Source: Polyangium sp. 6x1
GTDB taxonomy: Bacteria; Myxococcota_A; Polyangia; Polyangiales; Polyangiaceae
DNA length: 64,000 bases
Direction: 5' to 3'
Assembly: GCF_029946515.1 (NCBI RefSeq)
Contig: NZ_JARZHH010000055.1
Location: forward strand, 1-64,000
Positions within the stretch are counted from its first letter, which is position 1, and each line of letters opens with the position of its first letter. The notes beneath the pieces are model-generated. The model did not search any database. It saw only the letters and a list, made by a program, of their open reading frames with translations, and was not told the DNA's origin. A program made the translations under genes and the position numbers. Positions 1 through 8,229 of the stretch are shown piece by piece.

Positions 1-83
1 GCACGATGCGGATGCGGCCGCCGAGCTTGCGCAGGAACGCATACCCGTCCCGCAGCGCCTCGGCCTGCTCCGGCGAGAGCTTG
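1..83 (-). pseudogene. Fragment resembling glutamine synthetase adenylyltransferase (GlnE)
   Basis: Read on the minus strand, the first 83 bases stay open and give a peptide containing EQAEALRDGYAFLRKL followed by a GRIRIV-type sequence. It looks like the helical stretch 'aYrFLRrlE.RLrI' of GlnE, the bifunctional enzyme that adenylylates and de-adenylylates glutamine synthetase. The likeness stops at about base 84, exactly where the 68-bp repeat shared with 49995-50062 begins. It is either a remnant cut by recombination or one side of an assembly join. Only about 28 residues are visible, so the family assignment is from memory and tentative. Confidence 0.3.
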
Positions 84-338
84 CCCGACGCCTCCGCGCA
101 GGCGGCCGACGACGCGCCCCCCGCGGAGTCCGCCGCGCCGCCCGCGCCGCCGCCCGCCGCGCCGAAGGGCGCTGCGCCGAAGGGCGCCGCTCCCGCGCCT
201 GCCGCGCCGAAGGGCGCCGCTCCCGCGCCTGCCGCGCCGAAGGGCGCTGCTCCCGCGCCTGCGGCCCCGAAGGGCGCTGCTCCCGCGCCTGCGGCCCCCG
301 CGCCGAAGAAGGTCGCACCGGCTCCCACCAAGAAGTGA
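6..338 (+). CDS. Ala/Pro/Lys-rich repeat protein, chimeric or truncated at its N-terminus
   Basis: The frame is open from the left edge and ends at TGA 336-338. From about residue 27 it reads PDASAQAADDAPPAES and then tandem PKGAAPAPAA decapeptides, closing with a Lys-rich tail (KKVAPAPTKK). The PDASAQ stretch is the signal-peptide cleavage region of the 13-haem cytochrome at 49866-51278, but the hydrophobic core that should precede it is absent. In its place is sequence that makes better sense on the other strand (GlnE-like). A real exported gene probably contributed bases 84-338, and its true start is not here. Function unknown; the low-complexity tail gives no family. Confidence 0.35.
   Translation: MRMRPPSLRRNAYPSRSASACSGESLPDASAQAADDAPPAESAAPPAPPPAAPKGAAPKGAAPAPAAPKGAAPAPAAPKGAAPAPAAPKGAAPAPAAPAPKKVAPAPTKK
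84..151 (+). repeat. 68-bp exact direct repeat, copy A (copy B at 49995-50062)
   Basis: Bases 84-151 match 49995-50062 without a mismatch. The identity ends sharply on both sides (G versus C before it, G versus C after it). In copy B it encodes the end of a signal peptide and the start of the mature cytochrome. In both copies it is read in the same frame. Confidence 0.95.
171..290 (+). repeat. Four tandem 30-bp units encoding a decapeptide
   Basis: Units at 171-200, 201-230, 231-260 and 261-290 differ only at a few wobble positions. Each encodes A-A-P-K-G-A-A-P-A-P. A half unit precedes them and a degenerate one follows. Such in-frame repeats vary in number easily by slippage. Confidence 0.9.
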
Positions 339-386
339 CGGAAGCGGGGTGCTCGCGAAAGCGGGCGCTCCGTATCACCCGCGGTC

Positions 387-408
387 CGGAGGCTCGAAAG
401 GGCCTCCG
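387..408 (+). terminator. Possible terminator after the repeat protein
   Basis: Arms CGGAGGC (387-393) and GCCTCCG (402-408) enclose an 8-base loop, 50 bases after the stop at 338. A pyrimidine-rich stretch follows but there is no proper T run, so the call is weak. Confidence 0.35.
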
Positions 409-569
409 CGACCCTTCCTTCACGACCTCGGCTCGTCCCTGTGAGGTGCGCGCCGCGGTCTGTGTGGCGTGAGGCTCCCGAGGCTGCGCCACCTCGTACA
501 AGGACGGTCGTTCAGGCCGTCGAGCATTCCGTTGGAACACCGATTGGACTGCGACAAGGGACATCGAAC

Positions 570-3500
570 ATGAGACGACATTGGCTTTTGGCGGGCCTCG
601 CGAGCGTGACAGCGCTCGGGATCTCGGCCCGCGATGTGGCTGCCGCGCCGAACCTGCGCGTGCAGGTCGATCAGAAGGGTGACTTCCTCCTCATCGGCAA
701 CACGCTCGCCTACGACTGCCAAAACATCGCGGGCAATCCGCCGCCCGCGCCCCTGGTGGGCAGCGTTCCGGCGCTCGCGCAGTGCGGCAACGCCGCGGGC
801 GACAGCGGCGTCGACATCCTGTGGCGCTCGGACTCGCCGATGGACGGGCAGGCCGAGGCGAACACGGGCATCACGGTCGCGAACGCGCGCAGCACCGCGG
901 TCCTCACGCTTCCGGCAGGCGCGACGGTCACGCACGCCTACCTGTACTGGGCTGCGACGCGCACCGTCACAGGCGCCGACGTCACGGCCACGATCGACCG
1001 GCCGGGCGGCTTCAGCGAAGACGTGACGTCGATCCAGAGCTACACGACGAACGTCAACAACAACAACCCCACCTACCAGAGCGTCGCCGACATCACGTCG
1101 ATCGTGCAGGCGCAAGGGTCGGGCGCGTATCGCGTCTCGGGCGTCGACGTCGAGAACCCGATCGGCAACACGGCCGATGAGACGACGTTCGCGGGCTGGT
1201 ACATGATCGTGCTCTACGAGCGCGCCTCGGATCCGCCGCGCAACCTGGCCATCTTCGACGGCTGGGACATCGTGGGCAACGGCAACCCGCAAAACGTGAC
1301 GCTCTCGGGCTTCCTCGTCCCCCCGGCGTTCGCGAACGCTCGCCTCGGTGTCGTCGCGTTCGAAGGCGACACGGCGCTCACGGGCGACTCGTTCTCGTTC
1401 GGCGCCGCCCCGCCGCTCTCGAACGCGCAGAACCAAGCGGACAACTTCTTCAACCGCACGCGGTCGGACCTCGGGCTCCCCGTCACCGTCGTCGGTGATC
1501 TGCCCCAGCTCACCGGCACGGCCGGCAGCTTTGCGGGCATGGACATGGACATCGTGGACATCACGAGCAAGCTCACGGCCGGCCAGACGTCCGCGCCGAT
1601 CGCGGGGACGAGCAGCCAGGACCAGTACTGGCTCGCTGCGTTCGTGACGTCGATCCCCACGTTCAAGCCCGACTTCTCGACGTCGCTCAAGACGGCCGTC
1701 GATCTCAACGGCGGCGCGCTCCTGCCGGGCGACACGGTCGAGTACACGGTTGTCGTGACGAACACCGGCAACGACACGGCGGTCAACACCGTGCTGACGG
1801 ACGTGATCCCGATGGGCGTGACGTATGTCCCGGGCTCGATCGAGGTCATCGCCGGGCCGAACATGGGCACGAAGACCGACACGGCGGCCGACGATCAGGG
1901 CGAGTACGTCGCAGGCACGAACACGGTGCTCGTGCGGCTCGGCGCGGGCGCGAACGGCGCGAATGGCGGGACGATGCTCGTCAACGACACGACGACCGTG
2001 AAGTTCCGGGTCACCGTGAACCCAGACGCATCGGGCACGATCAACAACCAGGCGATCATCACCGCCGCGGGCGAGCAGGGCGCGCCGGCGCAAGACACGC
2101 CGACCGACGGCAACGGGCCGACGAGCGGCGAGCCGCCGACGCCGATCGTGATCGATCAGTGCGAGTCGGACGCGAACTGCATGGCGCCCACGCCGGTCTG
2201 CAACGTCGCGGCGACGCCGAACACCTGCGTCGAGTGCGTCACGGACGCGCACTGTAGCGGCGCCACGCCGACCTGCGATGTCATGTCGAACATGTGCGTC
2301 TGCGTGCCCACGGGCGCGGAGATGTGCGACGGCATCGACAACAACTGCGACGGCGTCGTCGACGAAGGCTGTCTCGACTCCGACAACGACGGCATCCCCG
2401 ACGACACCGAGACCCAGACGGGCACGGATCCGAACGACGCGGACTCGGACGACGACGGCGTGCTCGACGGCGACGAGCCGCAGGGCACCGACGACACGGA
2501 CGGCGACGGCCTCATCAACGCGCTCGATCCGGACAGCGACGACGACGGCCTCTTCGACGGCACCGAGCTCGGCAAGGACTGCGCGAACCCGGCGACGAAC
2601 AACGCCGCGCAGAGCTGCCGCCCCGACGCGGACATGGGCGCCACGACCACGGATCCGCTCGATGCGGACACGGACAACGGCGGCGTCTCCGACGGCGACG
2701 AGGACACGAACCTGAACGGCAAGATCGACGCCGGCGAGCGTGATCCGAACGATCCGGCCGACGATTCGAACGCGCCGGTCGACACCGACGGCGACGGCCT
2801 GAGCGACGATCTCGAGGAGCAGATCGGGACGAACCCGATGGACGCAGACTCGGACGACGACGGCCTCCTCGACGGCGAGGAGCCGAACCCGAGCGCGGAC
2901 ACGGACGGCGACGGCCTCATCAACGGGCTCGATCCGGACAGCGACAACGACGGCCTCTTCGACGGCACCGAGAGCGGCAAGGACTGCTCGAACGCGGCGA
3001 CGGATCCGAACGCGAAGAACTGCATCCCCGATGCGGATCCGACCACGAAGACCTCGCCGCTCGACGCGGACACGGACGACGGCGGCGTGATCGACGGCTC
3101 CGAGGACGAGAACCGCAACGGCGCCGTGGATCCGGGCGAGCTCGATCCGAACAACGGGGCGGACGACACCACGAAGCCGGACACCGACGGCGACGGGCTG
3201 ACGGACGACTACGAGAACGAGATCGGCACGGACCCGAACGACGCGGACTCCGACGACGACGGCGTGATCGACGGCCTCGAGCCCAACCCGACGGACGACA
3301 CCGACGGCGACGGCACGATCAACGCGCTCGATCCGGACAGCGACGGCGACGGGCTGAAGGACGGCACGGAGATGGGCAAGGATTGCTCGAATCCGGCCAC
3401 GAACCCGGCGGCGAACAACTGCGTCCCCGATGGCGACAACGGCGCCACGACGACCTCGCCGGTCGATCCCGACACGGACGACGGCGGCGTCTCCGACGGC

Positions 3501-4112
3501 GACGAGGACACGGACAAGGACGGCGTGGTCGACGAGAACGAGCGTGATCCGAACGATGCGACGGACGACAACATCGTGCCGCCCACGGACTCGGACAACG
3601 ACGGTCTGACGGACGACGAGGAGGCCGATCTCGGGACCGATCCGAACGACGCGGACTCGGACGACGACGGCGTGCCCGACGGTCAGGAGCCGAGCCCCGG
3701 CGAGGACACCGACCGCGACGGCAAGATCAACGCGCTCGATCCGGACAGCGACAACGACGGCCTCTTCGACGGCACCGAGCTCGGCCTCGACTGCTCGAAC
3801 CCGGCCACGGACGCGACGGCCGAGACCTGCATCCCCGACGGGGACAAGGGCGCCACGAAGACCGATCCGCTCAAAGCGGACACGGACGGCGGCGGCATCA
3901 ACGACGGCGACGAGGACAAGAACAAGAACGGCGTGGTCGACACGGGCGAGAGCAATCCGCTCGATTCGGCCGACGACGTCGTGGACGGCATCATCCTGAC
4001 GGGCAACGGCTTCTGCGCCACGCGGCCCGGAAACGATGCATCGCCGGGCGTGGGCTTCCTGCTCGCGCTCGCGGCAGGAACGGCGCTCCTTCGCCGCCGT
4101 CGGCGGAGCTGA
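570..4112 (+). CDS. Large secreted Ca-binding (thrombospondin type 3-like) repeat protein with MYXO-CTERM-like tail
   Basis: Start ATG 570 is chosen because AAGGGA lies just upstream and a signal peptide follows at once (MRRHWLLAGLASVTALGIS, cleavage near AAA-P); the frame is open further upstream. Mature protein: an N-terminal beta-rich region; a DUF11-type domain near residues 375-525 (sequence VEYTVVVTNTGND); a Cys-rich segment ending in CDGIDNNCDGVVDEGC, a motif of MopE-like and other myxobacterial surface proteins; four tandem units rich in DxDxDG loops; and a tail with a Cys, a hydrophobic stretch and RRRRRS, the layout of the MYXO-CTERM sorting signal. Likely exported, anchored at the cell surface and structured by calcium. 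Partner or ligand unknown. A terminator follows at 4166-4204. Confidence 0.9.
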   Translation: MRRHWLLAGLASVTALGISARDVAAAPNLRVQVDQKGDFLLIGNTLAYDCQNIAGNPPPAPLVGSVPALAQCGNAAGDSGVDILWRSDSPMDGQAEANTGITVANARSTAVLTLPAGATVTHAYLYWAATRTVTGADVTATIDRPGGFSEDVTSIQSYTTNVNNNNPTYQSVADITSIVQAQGSGAYRVSGVDVENPIGNTADETTFAGWYMIVLYERASDPPRNLAIFDGWDIVGNGNPQNVTLSGFLVPPAFANARLGVVAFEGDTALTGDSFSFGAAPPLSNAQNQADNFFNRTRSDLGLPVTVVGDLPQLTGTAGSFAGMDMDIVDITSKLTAGQTSAPIAGTSSQDQYWLAAFVTSIPTFKPDFSTSLKTAVDLNGGALLPGDTVEYTVVVTNTGNDTAVNTVLTDVIPMGVTYVPGSIEVIAGPNMGTKTDTAADDQGEYVAGTNTVLVRLGAGANGANGGTMLVNDTTTVKFRVTVNPDASGTINNQAIITAAGEQGAPAQDTPTDGNGPTSGEPPTPIVIDQCESDANCMAPTPVCNVAATPNTCVECVTDAHCSGATPTCDVMSNMCVCVPTGAEMCDGIDNNCDGVVDEGCLDSDNDGIPDDTETQTGTDPNDADSDDDGVLDGDEPQGTDDTDGDGLINALDPDSDDDGLFDGTELGKDCANPATNNAAQSCRPDADMGATTTDPLDADTDNGGVSDGDEDTNLNGKIDAGERDPNDPADDSNAPVDTDGDGLSDDLEEQIGTNPMDADSDDDGLLDGEEPNPSADTDGDGLINGLDPDSDNDGLFDGTESGKDCSNAATDPNAKNCIPDADPTTKTSPLDADTDDGGVIDGSEDENRNGAVDPGELDPNNGADDTTKPDTDGDGLTDDYENEIGTDPNDADSDDDGVIDGLEPNPTDDTDGDGTINALDPDSDGDGLKDGTEMGKDCSNPATNPAANNCVPDGDNGATTTSPVDPDTDDGGVSDGDEDTDKDGVVDENERDPNDATDDNIVPPTDSDNDGLTDDEEADLGTDPNDADSDDDGVPDGQEPSPGEDTDRDGKINALDPDSDNDGLFDGTELGLDCSNPATDATAETCIPDGDKGATKTDPLKADTDGGGINDGDEDKNKNGVVDTGESNPLDSADDVVDGIILTGNGFCATRPGNDASPGVGFLLALAAGTALLRRRRRS
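2376..3990 (+). repeat. Four tandem ~400-bp units (about 133-136 codons each)
   Basis: Units begin at 2376, 2781, 3180 and 3588, each opening with D-T/S-D-x-D-G. Each contains three or more DxDxDG calcium loops, the phrase ALDPDSDxDGLFDGTE or a close variant, and a conserved pair of cysteines (in D-C-x-N-x-A-T and about 10-12 residues later). Spacings are 405, 399 and 408 bp, so the array is coding and periodic, grown by duplication. Confidence 0.9.
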
Positions 4113-4165
4113 TCGACAGGTAGAGAGCTCTTCGAGCGCGGAAGGCCGCGCCGGAGATCGATGAG

Positions 4166-4204
4166 GCGCCGCGGTCCTTTCGAGGGCCGCGGCGCTTCGT
4201 TTTT
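4166..4204 (+). terminator. Rho-independent terminator
   Basis: A 12-bp GC-rich stem (GCGCCGCGGTCC at 4166-4177 with 4184-4195, one G-T pair) encloses the loop TTTCGA. TTCG and a run of five T (4200-4204) follow. It sits about 50 bases after the repeat protein's stop. Confidence 0.85.
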
Positions 4205-4306
4205 GCAGGGGGCGAACCTCGCATGTCCTGACGGCACGAGATCGACGTGCGCGCGCGTCGTCCCCACGTGGAGCGTCATCGCGGCGATGGTGGTATCCTC
4301 CGCTGC

Positions 4307-4909
4307 ATGCGCGTTCGTGCCTCCCTGCTTGCGCTGTCGCTCGCGTTGCCGGCGGCGCTGTTGGTGTCGCCACACTCGCCCCACACCGGCCCGAGCGAAG
4401 CTCAGGCAGCGGTGTCGGTGGTCATCTCGCTCGATGAGCTCGTGACGAGCTCGTCGTACGTCGTCGTCGCGAAGGCGTCGGAACGACAGAGCATGTGGGA
4501 AGACACGCCGAATGGCCGGCGGATCGTCACCTACACACGCCTCGACGTGGAACGCTCCGTGGTCGGTGAGCCGGGCACGCAGGTGTGGGTGCGGACGCTC
4601 GGCGGCGTCGTGGGCGACGTCGGGCAGTGGGTCTCGGGCGAGGCCGTGATCCACCCCGGAGAGCGCTCGCTTTTGTTTCTGCACAAAACGCCGACCGCCG
4701 TCGTGGTGACGGCGATGGCGCAGGGGCATTACCCCGTGATCACGACGGAGGGGGGTTTGCCGAAGCTCGCGCCGAGCCCGGACGCAGGGACGATCCTGCC
4801 GCGGACCGGGCCCAGCATCGGCGCGCGTGAGGTGCTCGTGGGGGCGACGCTTTCGCGTGCGCTCGTGGCCATCGAGGAGGTGAAGCGTGCACCGCGTGAA
4901 CGCAAGTAA
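4307..4909 (+). CDS. Exported protein of unknown function, partner of the matrixin-like protease
   Basis: Start ATG 4307 places a signal peptide first (MRVRASLLALSLALPAALLV); an earlier in-frame ATG at 4247 would put about 20 unlikely residues before it. The mature part, about 165 residues, contains LDELVTSSSYVVVAKA, TYTRLDVER and a Gly-rich GGVVGDVGQWVSGEAV segment ending near LLFLH. I have seen this layout (a dominant 'GG..G..v.GeA.f..GE..lLFL' signature) in exported proteins encoded beside matrixin-type proteases, but I cannot name a family. The last 23 bases overlap the protease gene, which supports translational coupling and a shared extracytoplasmic role. Confidence 0.75.
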   Translation: MRVRASLLALSLALPAALLVSPHSPHTGPSEAQAAVSVVISLDELVTSSSYVVVAKASERQSMWEDTPNGRRIVTYTRLDVERSVVGEPGTQVWVRTLGGVVGDVGQWVSGEAVIHPGERSLLFLHKTPTAVVVTAMAQGHYPVITTEGGLPKLAPSPDAGTILPRTGPSIGAREVLVGATLSRALVAIEEVKRAPRERK

Positions 4910-5819
4910 CCGGGGACGGTTCGCTCCGATCGCGGTCGGGCTCGCGCTCGTCGCGGCGGCGACGCTGCTCGCGCCAGAGGCCTCGGCCTACTGCCGCACG
5001 ACGAGCTGCAAGGGCGTCGGGACGGGCGCGCGATGCACGCCCGTGCGCCCGACCGACTGCGGCGTCGAGCTCTTCTGGAAGAGCCCGTGCGTCAGCTTCT
5101 CCATGCAGAAGGACGCGTCGGTGCAGATCGACGTCGACGACGCGACGCAGATCTTCGTGGATGCCTTCAAGCAGTGGACCGACGCCGACTGCGGCGAGGG
5201 CAAGCATCCGCGCATCAAGGTCGTCGACCTCGGCCCCGTGGCGTGCCACGCCCACGAGTACAACAAGAAGGCCGGCAACGCGAACATCATCCTCTTCCAC
5301 GACGACGTGTGGCCGCACGCCGGCGCGGGGAGCACGCTCGCGCTGACCACGGTCACGTACAACGTCGACACCGGCGAGATCTACGACGCCGACATGGAGC
5401 TCAACGGGGCGAACGTCGAGTTCACGACCGGGACCGACAACGTCCTCTACGACCTGCCCTCGATCGCGACCCACGAGACGGGCCACTTCCTCGGCATGTC
5501 GCACTCCGCGGACGGGACGGCGACGATGTTCGCCGACTACATGCCGGGCACGATCAACCTGCGATCGCTCTCGAACGACGACATCGAGGGCATCTGCGCG
5601 GCCTACCCGCCCGGCGATCCGATCCCCGCGTCCTGCGATCCCACGCCGCGGCGCGGGTTCGAGTCGCAGTGCTCGCCGCCGCCGATCGTGACCGAAGACG
5701 GGAGCTGTTGCGCGACGGCCCCGGGGTCGCCGCGCTCCGCGGGCGCGAGCGCCCTCGCGGCCCTCGCCCTCGCCCTCGGCCTCGCGGCGAAGCGGCGAGC
5801 CGAACGCGCGCGTCCATGA
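4887..5819 (+). CDS. Matrixin-like secreted zinc metalloprotease with MYXO-CTERM-like tail
   Basis: GTG 4887 is the start: GAGGAGG lies 6-7 bases upstream, inside the previous gene, and a signal peptide follows (cleavage near ASA-Y). The catalytic motif HETGHFLGMSH is at residues 196-206, the extended HExxHxxGxxH that binds zinc in M10/matrixin proteases, followed by a methionine (ATMFADYM) that could serve as the Met-turn. Cysteines before the catalytic domain (CRTTSCKG, CTP, DCGVE) suggest disulphides. The C-terminus has GSCC, a hydrophobic Ala/Leu stretch and KRRAERAR, a MYXO-CTERM-like sorting tail. Probable surface or secreted protease; substrate unknown. Its stop overlaps the next gene's ATG (ATGA). 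Confidence 0.88.
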   Translation: MHRVNASNRGRFAPIAVGLALVAAATLLAPEASAYCRTTSCKGVGTGARCTPVRPTDCGVELFWKSPCVSFSMQKDASVQIDVDDATQIFVDAFKQWTDADCGEGKHPRIKVVDLGPVACHAHEYNKKAGNANIILFHDDVWPHAGAGSTLALTTVTYNVDTGEIYDADMELNGANVEFTTGTDNVLYDLPSIATHETGHFLGMSHSADGTATMFADYMPGTINLRSLSNDDIEGICAAYPPGDPIPASCDPTPRRGFESQCSPPPIVTEDGSCCATAPGSPRSAGASALAALALALGLAAKRRAERARP

Positions 5820-7060
5820 CGAGCCAGGAAGCGCCGCCGTACGAGGTCCTCTGGGTCGAGGAGGCACGCGCGCTCGGGGGCGCGATCGAGCGCGCCATGC
5901 AGGCCAAGGCGATCGCGGTGGACGTGGAGGCGAACGGCCTCTTCGTCTACCGCCCTCGCCTGTGCGCCGCGCAGATCGCCTGGGAGGAGAGCGAATCGAC
6001 GGTCGTCCTGATCGTCGACACGCTCGTGACGAGCGCGGCCGCGCTCGAACGGCTCCTCGGCCCCGAGGGGCCCACCAAGGTGCTGCACGATCTCACGTTC
6101 GACGCGCGCATGCTCGCCGAGGCCGGCGCGCCGCTCGCGCGCGTGCGCGACACCTCGGTCACAGCGCGGCTGCTCGGGCAGAAGGCGACGGGGCTCGCAT
6201 CGGTGCTCGCGGCAGAGCTCGGGGTCGTGCTCGACAAACGCTTTCAGCAACACGACTGGTCGCGAAGGCCGGTCTCGCCAGCGGAGCGGCGTTACCTCGG
6301 CGACGACGTCGCCTACCTCCTGCGGCTCGATCGCGCGCTCGCCGCGAAGGCGGCGGCGATCGACATCGAGGCCGAGATCGAGGAGGAGTGCACGTACAAG
6401 CTCCGCGCCGCGCTCGCGCCTCCGCGGGAGACGCGCCCCTCCTACGTGCGGGTCAAGGGTGCGCAGAAGCTCGATCGGCCGGGCCGCGCCGCGCTCAGGA
6501 ACCTCGTCGCCGCGCGCGAGGCGATCGCCGAGGCCGCCGACGTGCCGCCGTTCAAGATCGTCACGAACGAGATCTTGATCGAGCTCGCCCAGAGGCGTCC
6601 GACCTCGGTCCCGGAGCTCGGCCGCGTGCCCGGCGCGCTCTCGGGTCGCGCGGGGAGGCACGCGGCGAAGTGGCTCGACGCGATCGCGCGCGGCGCCGCC
6701 GAAGGAGACGTGCCGCCCGAGGAGCAAGCGCTCTTCGAGGTCGCGCCGATCGATCGGAAGGAGATCGCGCGGCGTCGGGAAATCGAGGCGAAGATCAGCT
6801 CGTTCCGGCGCGCCGAGGCGAAGCGCCGCGGCGTCGACGAGCAGGCCGTGCTGCCGGGGCATTGCGCGCAGGATCTCGCGAGCATCCTGCTTTCGTCGGC
6901 GGGAGAGGACGCCGCGGCGACGCTCGCGCGGATCGCCCAGATTCCTGGCCTCGGCGCGAAGCGGGTCGAGCGGTATGGCAAGCGCCTTTCGTCGCTGCTC
7001 ACGGCGCCGGGCGAGGCCCCCGCGCAGGCACGGGGGAGCGCGCAGCGCGAGGAGCCGTGA
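5816..7060 (+). CDS. rnd: Ribonuclease D (DEDD-type 3'-5' exonuclease with HRDC domain)
   Basis: 414 residues. The DEDD catalytic set is visible: D36 and E38 in AVDVEANGL, an Asp in LHDLTFDARML, and Y160...D164 in YLGDDVAYLLRLD, the YxxxD of the DEDDy class. After about residue 215 come helical HRDC-type sequences (AADVPPFKIVTNEILIELA and a following PELGRVPG). In the family the enzyme trims 3' ends of tRNA precursors and other structured RNAs in the cytoplasm. ATG 5816 overlaps the protease stop by 4 bases and its own stop overlaps the LpxB GTG, so all these genes are probably read from one transcript although their functions differ. Confidence 0.9.
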   Translation: MTSQEAPPYEVLWVEEARALGGAIERAMQAKAIAVDVEANGLFVYRPRLCAAQIAWEESESTVVLIVDTLVTSAAALERLLGPEGPTKVLHDLTFDARMLAEAGAPLARVRDTSVTARLLGQKATGLASVLAAELGVVLDKRFQQHDWSRRPVSPAERRYLGDDVAYLLRLDRALAAKAAAIDIEAEIEEECTYKLRAALAPPRETRPSYVRVKGAQKLDRPGRAALRNLVAAREAIAEAADVPPFKIVTNEILIELAQRRPTSVPELGRVPGALSGRAGRHAAKWLDAIARGAAEGDVPPEEQALFEVAPIDRKEIARRREIEAKISSFRRAEAKRRGVDEQAVLPGHCAQDLASILLSSAGEDAAATLARIAQIPGLGAKRVERYGKRLSSLLTAPGEAPAQARGSAQREEP

Positions 7061-8199
7061 ACGGAGCCGTCGCTCCGCTGCTCGTCGTCGCGGGCGAGGC
7101 CTCGGGCGATCGCATCGCGGCCGAGGTGCTGCGCGCGCTCGGGCCGGCCGTGCGCGCGTTCGGCATCGGGGGGCGCGGATGCAGGGCGCGGGGCATGGAG
7201 ACGCTCGCGGATACGTCGGACGTCGCCGCGATGGGCACGCTCGACGTGCTCCGCAAGGCGCCTGCGCTCGGCCGATCGCTCGGCGCGCTGCTCGGCCGCA
7301 TCCGCCAGGATCCGCCGCGCGCGGCGTTGCTCGTGAACTTCACGGAGCTCAACGCGCGGCTCGGGCGGGCGCTGCGGCGCCGCGGGACACGCGTGCTCTG
7401 GGCCGTCGCACCGCAGGTCTGGGCCTGGCGCGCTGGGCGGATCCGCGCGCTCCACGACGCCGTCGACCGCCTCGCCGTCGTCCTGCCGTTCGAGGAGCCG
7501 CTCTGGCGCAACGCGGGGTACGACGCTCGGTTCGTGGGGCATCCGTCGGCCGATACGCCGCGCCTACCCCGCGAGGTCGCGCGCGCGCGGCTCGGGCTCG
7601 GTAGCGGGCGCGCCGTCGCCGTGCTCCCGGGCAGCCGCGCCGGCGAGATCACCCGCCTCGCGCCACTCTTCTGCGAGGCCGCCGCGATGCTCACGGCGCG
7701 CGGCGACGTGGACGAAGCGCGCGTGCTCGTGGCCCCTTGGCTCGACGCGCGCGCGCGGGCCGAGCTCGAACGGGCCGCTCGCCGCGCCGGTATCGGGATC
7801 ACCGAAGCCGACGCGGAGCATGGCGCCTCCCCGCTGCTCGGGGCCTTCGATCTCGCGCTCTGCGCCTCGGGCACGGCATGCCTGGAGGCCGCGCTCGCCG
7901 GGCTGCCCACGGTCATCGGCTACCGCGTCGATCCCCTCACCTACGCCCTCGCGCGTCGCCTCGTGCGAACGCCGCACATCGGCCTGCCGAACGTCCTGCT
8001 CGGCCGCCGCGCCTACCCCGAGCTGCTCCAGGACGCGTGCACGGCCCGCTCGCTCGCCTCGGCCGCCGCTTCGATGGCGAACGACGAGCAACGTGCGCGG
8101 AACAAGGCCGACGCCCGCGAGCTCGAAGCGCGGCTCACGCCCCCTTCCCCGGGTCCGTTCGGCGCGCGCGTCGCGGCCCTGCTGGATCCGTGGCTCTGA
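7057..8199 (+). CDS. lpxB: Lipid-A-disaccharide synthase
   Basis: GTG 7057 overlaps the RNase D stop. 380 residues, the usual size for LpxB. Family motifs: VVAGEASGDRIAAEVL near the N-terminus, PQVWAWRAGRI in the middle, VLPGSRAGEI (nucleotide-sugar side) and, near the C-terminus, CASGTACLEAALAGLPTV and HIGLPNVLLGR with a following Pro-Glu-Leu-Leu-Gln. The enzyme joins UDP-2,3-diacylglucosamine to lipid X, giving the disaccharide backbone of lipid A at the inner membrane. No other lpx gene is in view, so it is separated from the usual lpxA/fabZ neighbours. No terminator is visible in the 30 bases before the convergent gene. Confidence 0.93.
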   Translation: MNGAVAPLLVVAGEASGDRIAAEVLRALGPAVRAFGIGGRGCRARGMETLADTSDVAAMGTLDVLRKAPALGRSLGALLGRIRQDPPRAALLVNFTELNARLGRALRRRGTRVLWAVAPQVWAWRAGRIRALHDAVDRLAVVLPFEEPLWRNAGYDARFVGHPSADTPRLPREVARARLGLGSGRAVAVLPGSRAGEITRLAPLFCEAAAMLTARGDVDEARVLVAPWLDARARAELERAARRAGIGITEADAEHGASPLLGAFDLALCASGTACLEAALAGLPTVIGYRVDPLTYALARRLVRTPHIGLPNVLLGRRAYPELLQDACTARSLASAAASMANDEQRARNKADARELEARLTPPSPGPFGARVAALLDPWL

Positions 8200-8229
8200 T
8201 CTTTTGAGCCCAAACGGTCCCGTGTGCCG

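Noticed and set aside
2376-3990. CRISPR-like array
   Set aside because: The periodic units are in frame, about 400 bp long and encode DxDxDG loops; no short repeat/unique spacer pattern.
420-4373. Long minus-strand open frame opposite the Ca-binding repeat protein
   Set aside because: It is Arg/Val-rich shadow coding produced by the periodic GC-rich repeats; no signal, motif or ribosome site, while the plus strand has all three.
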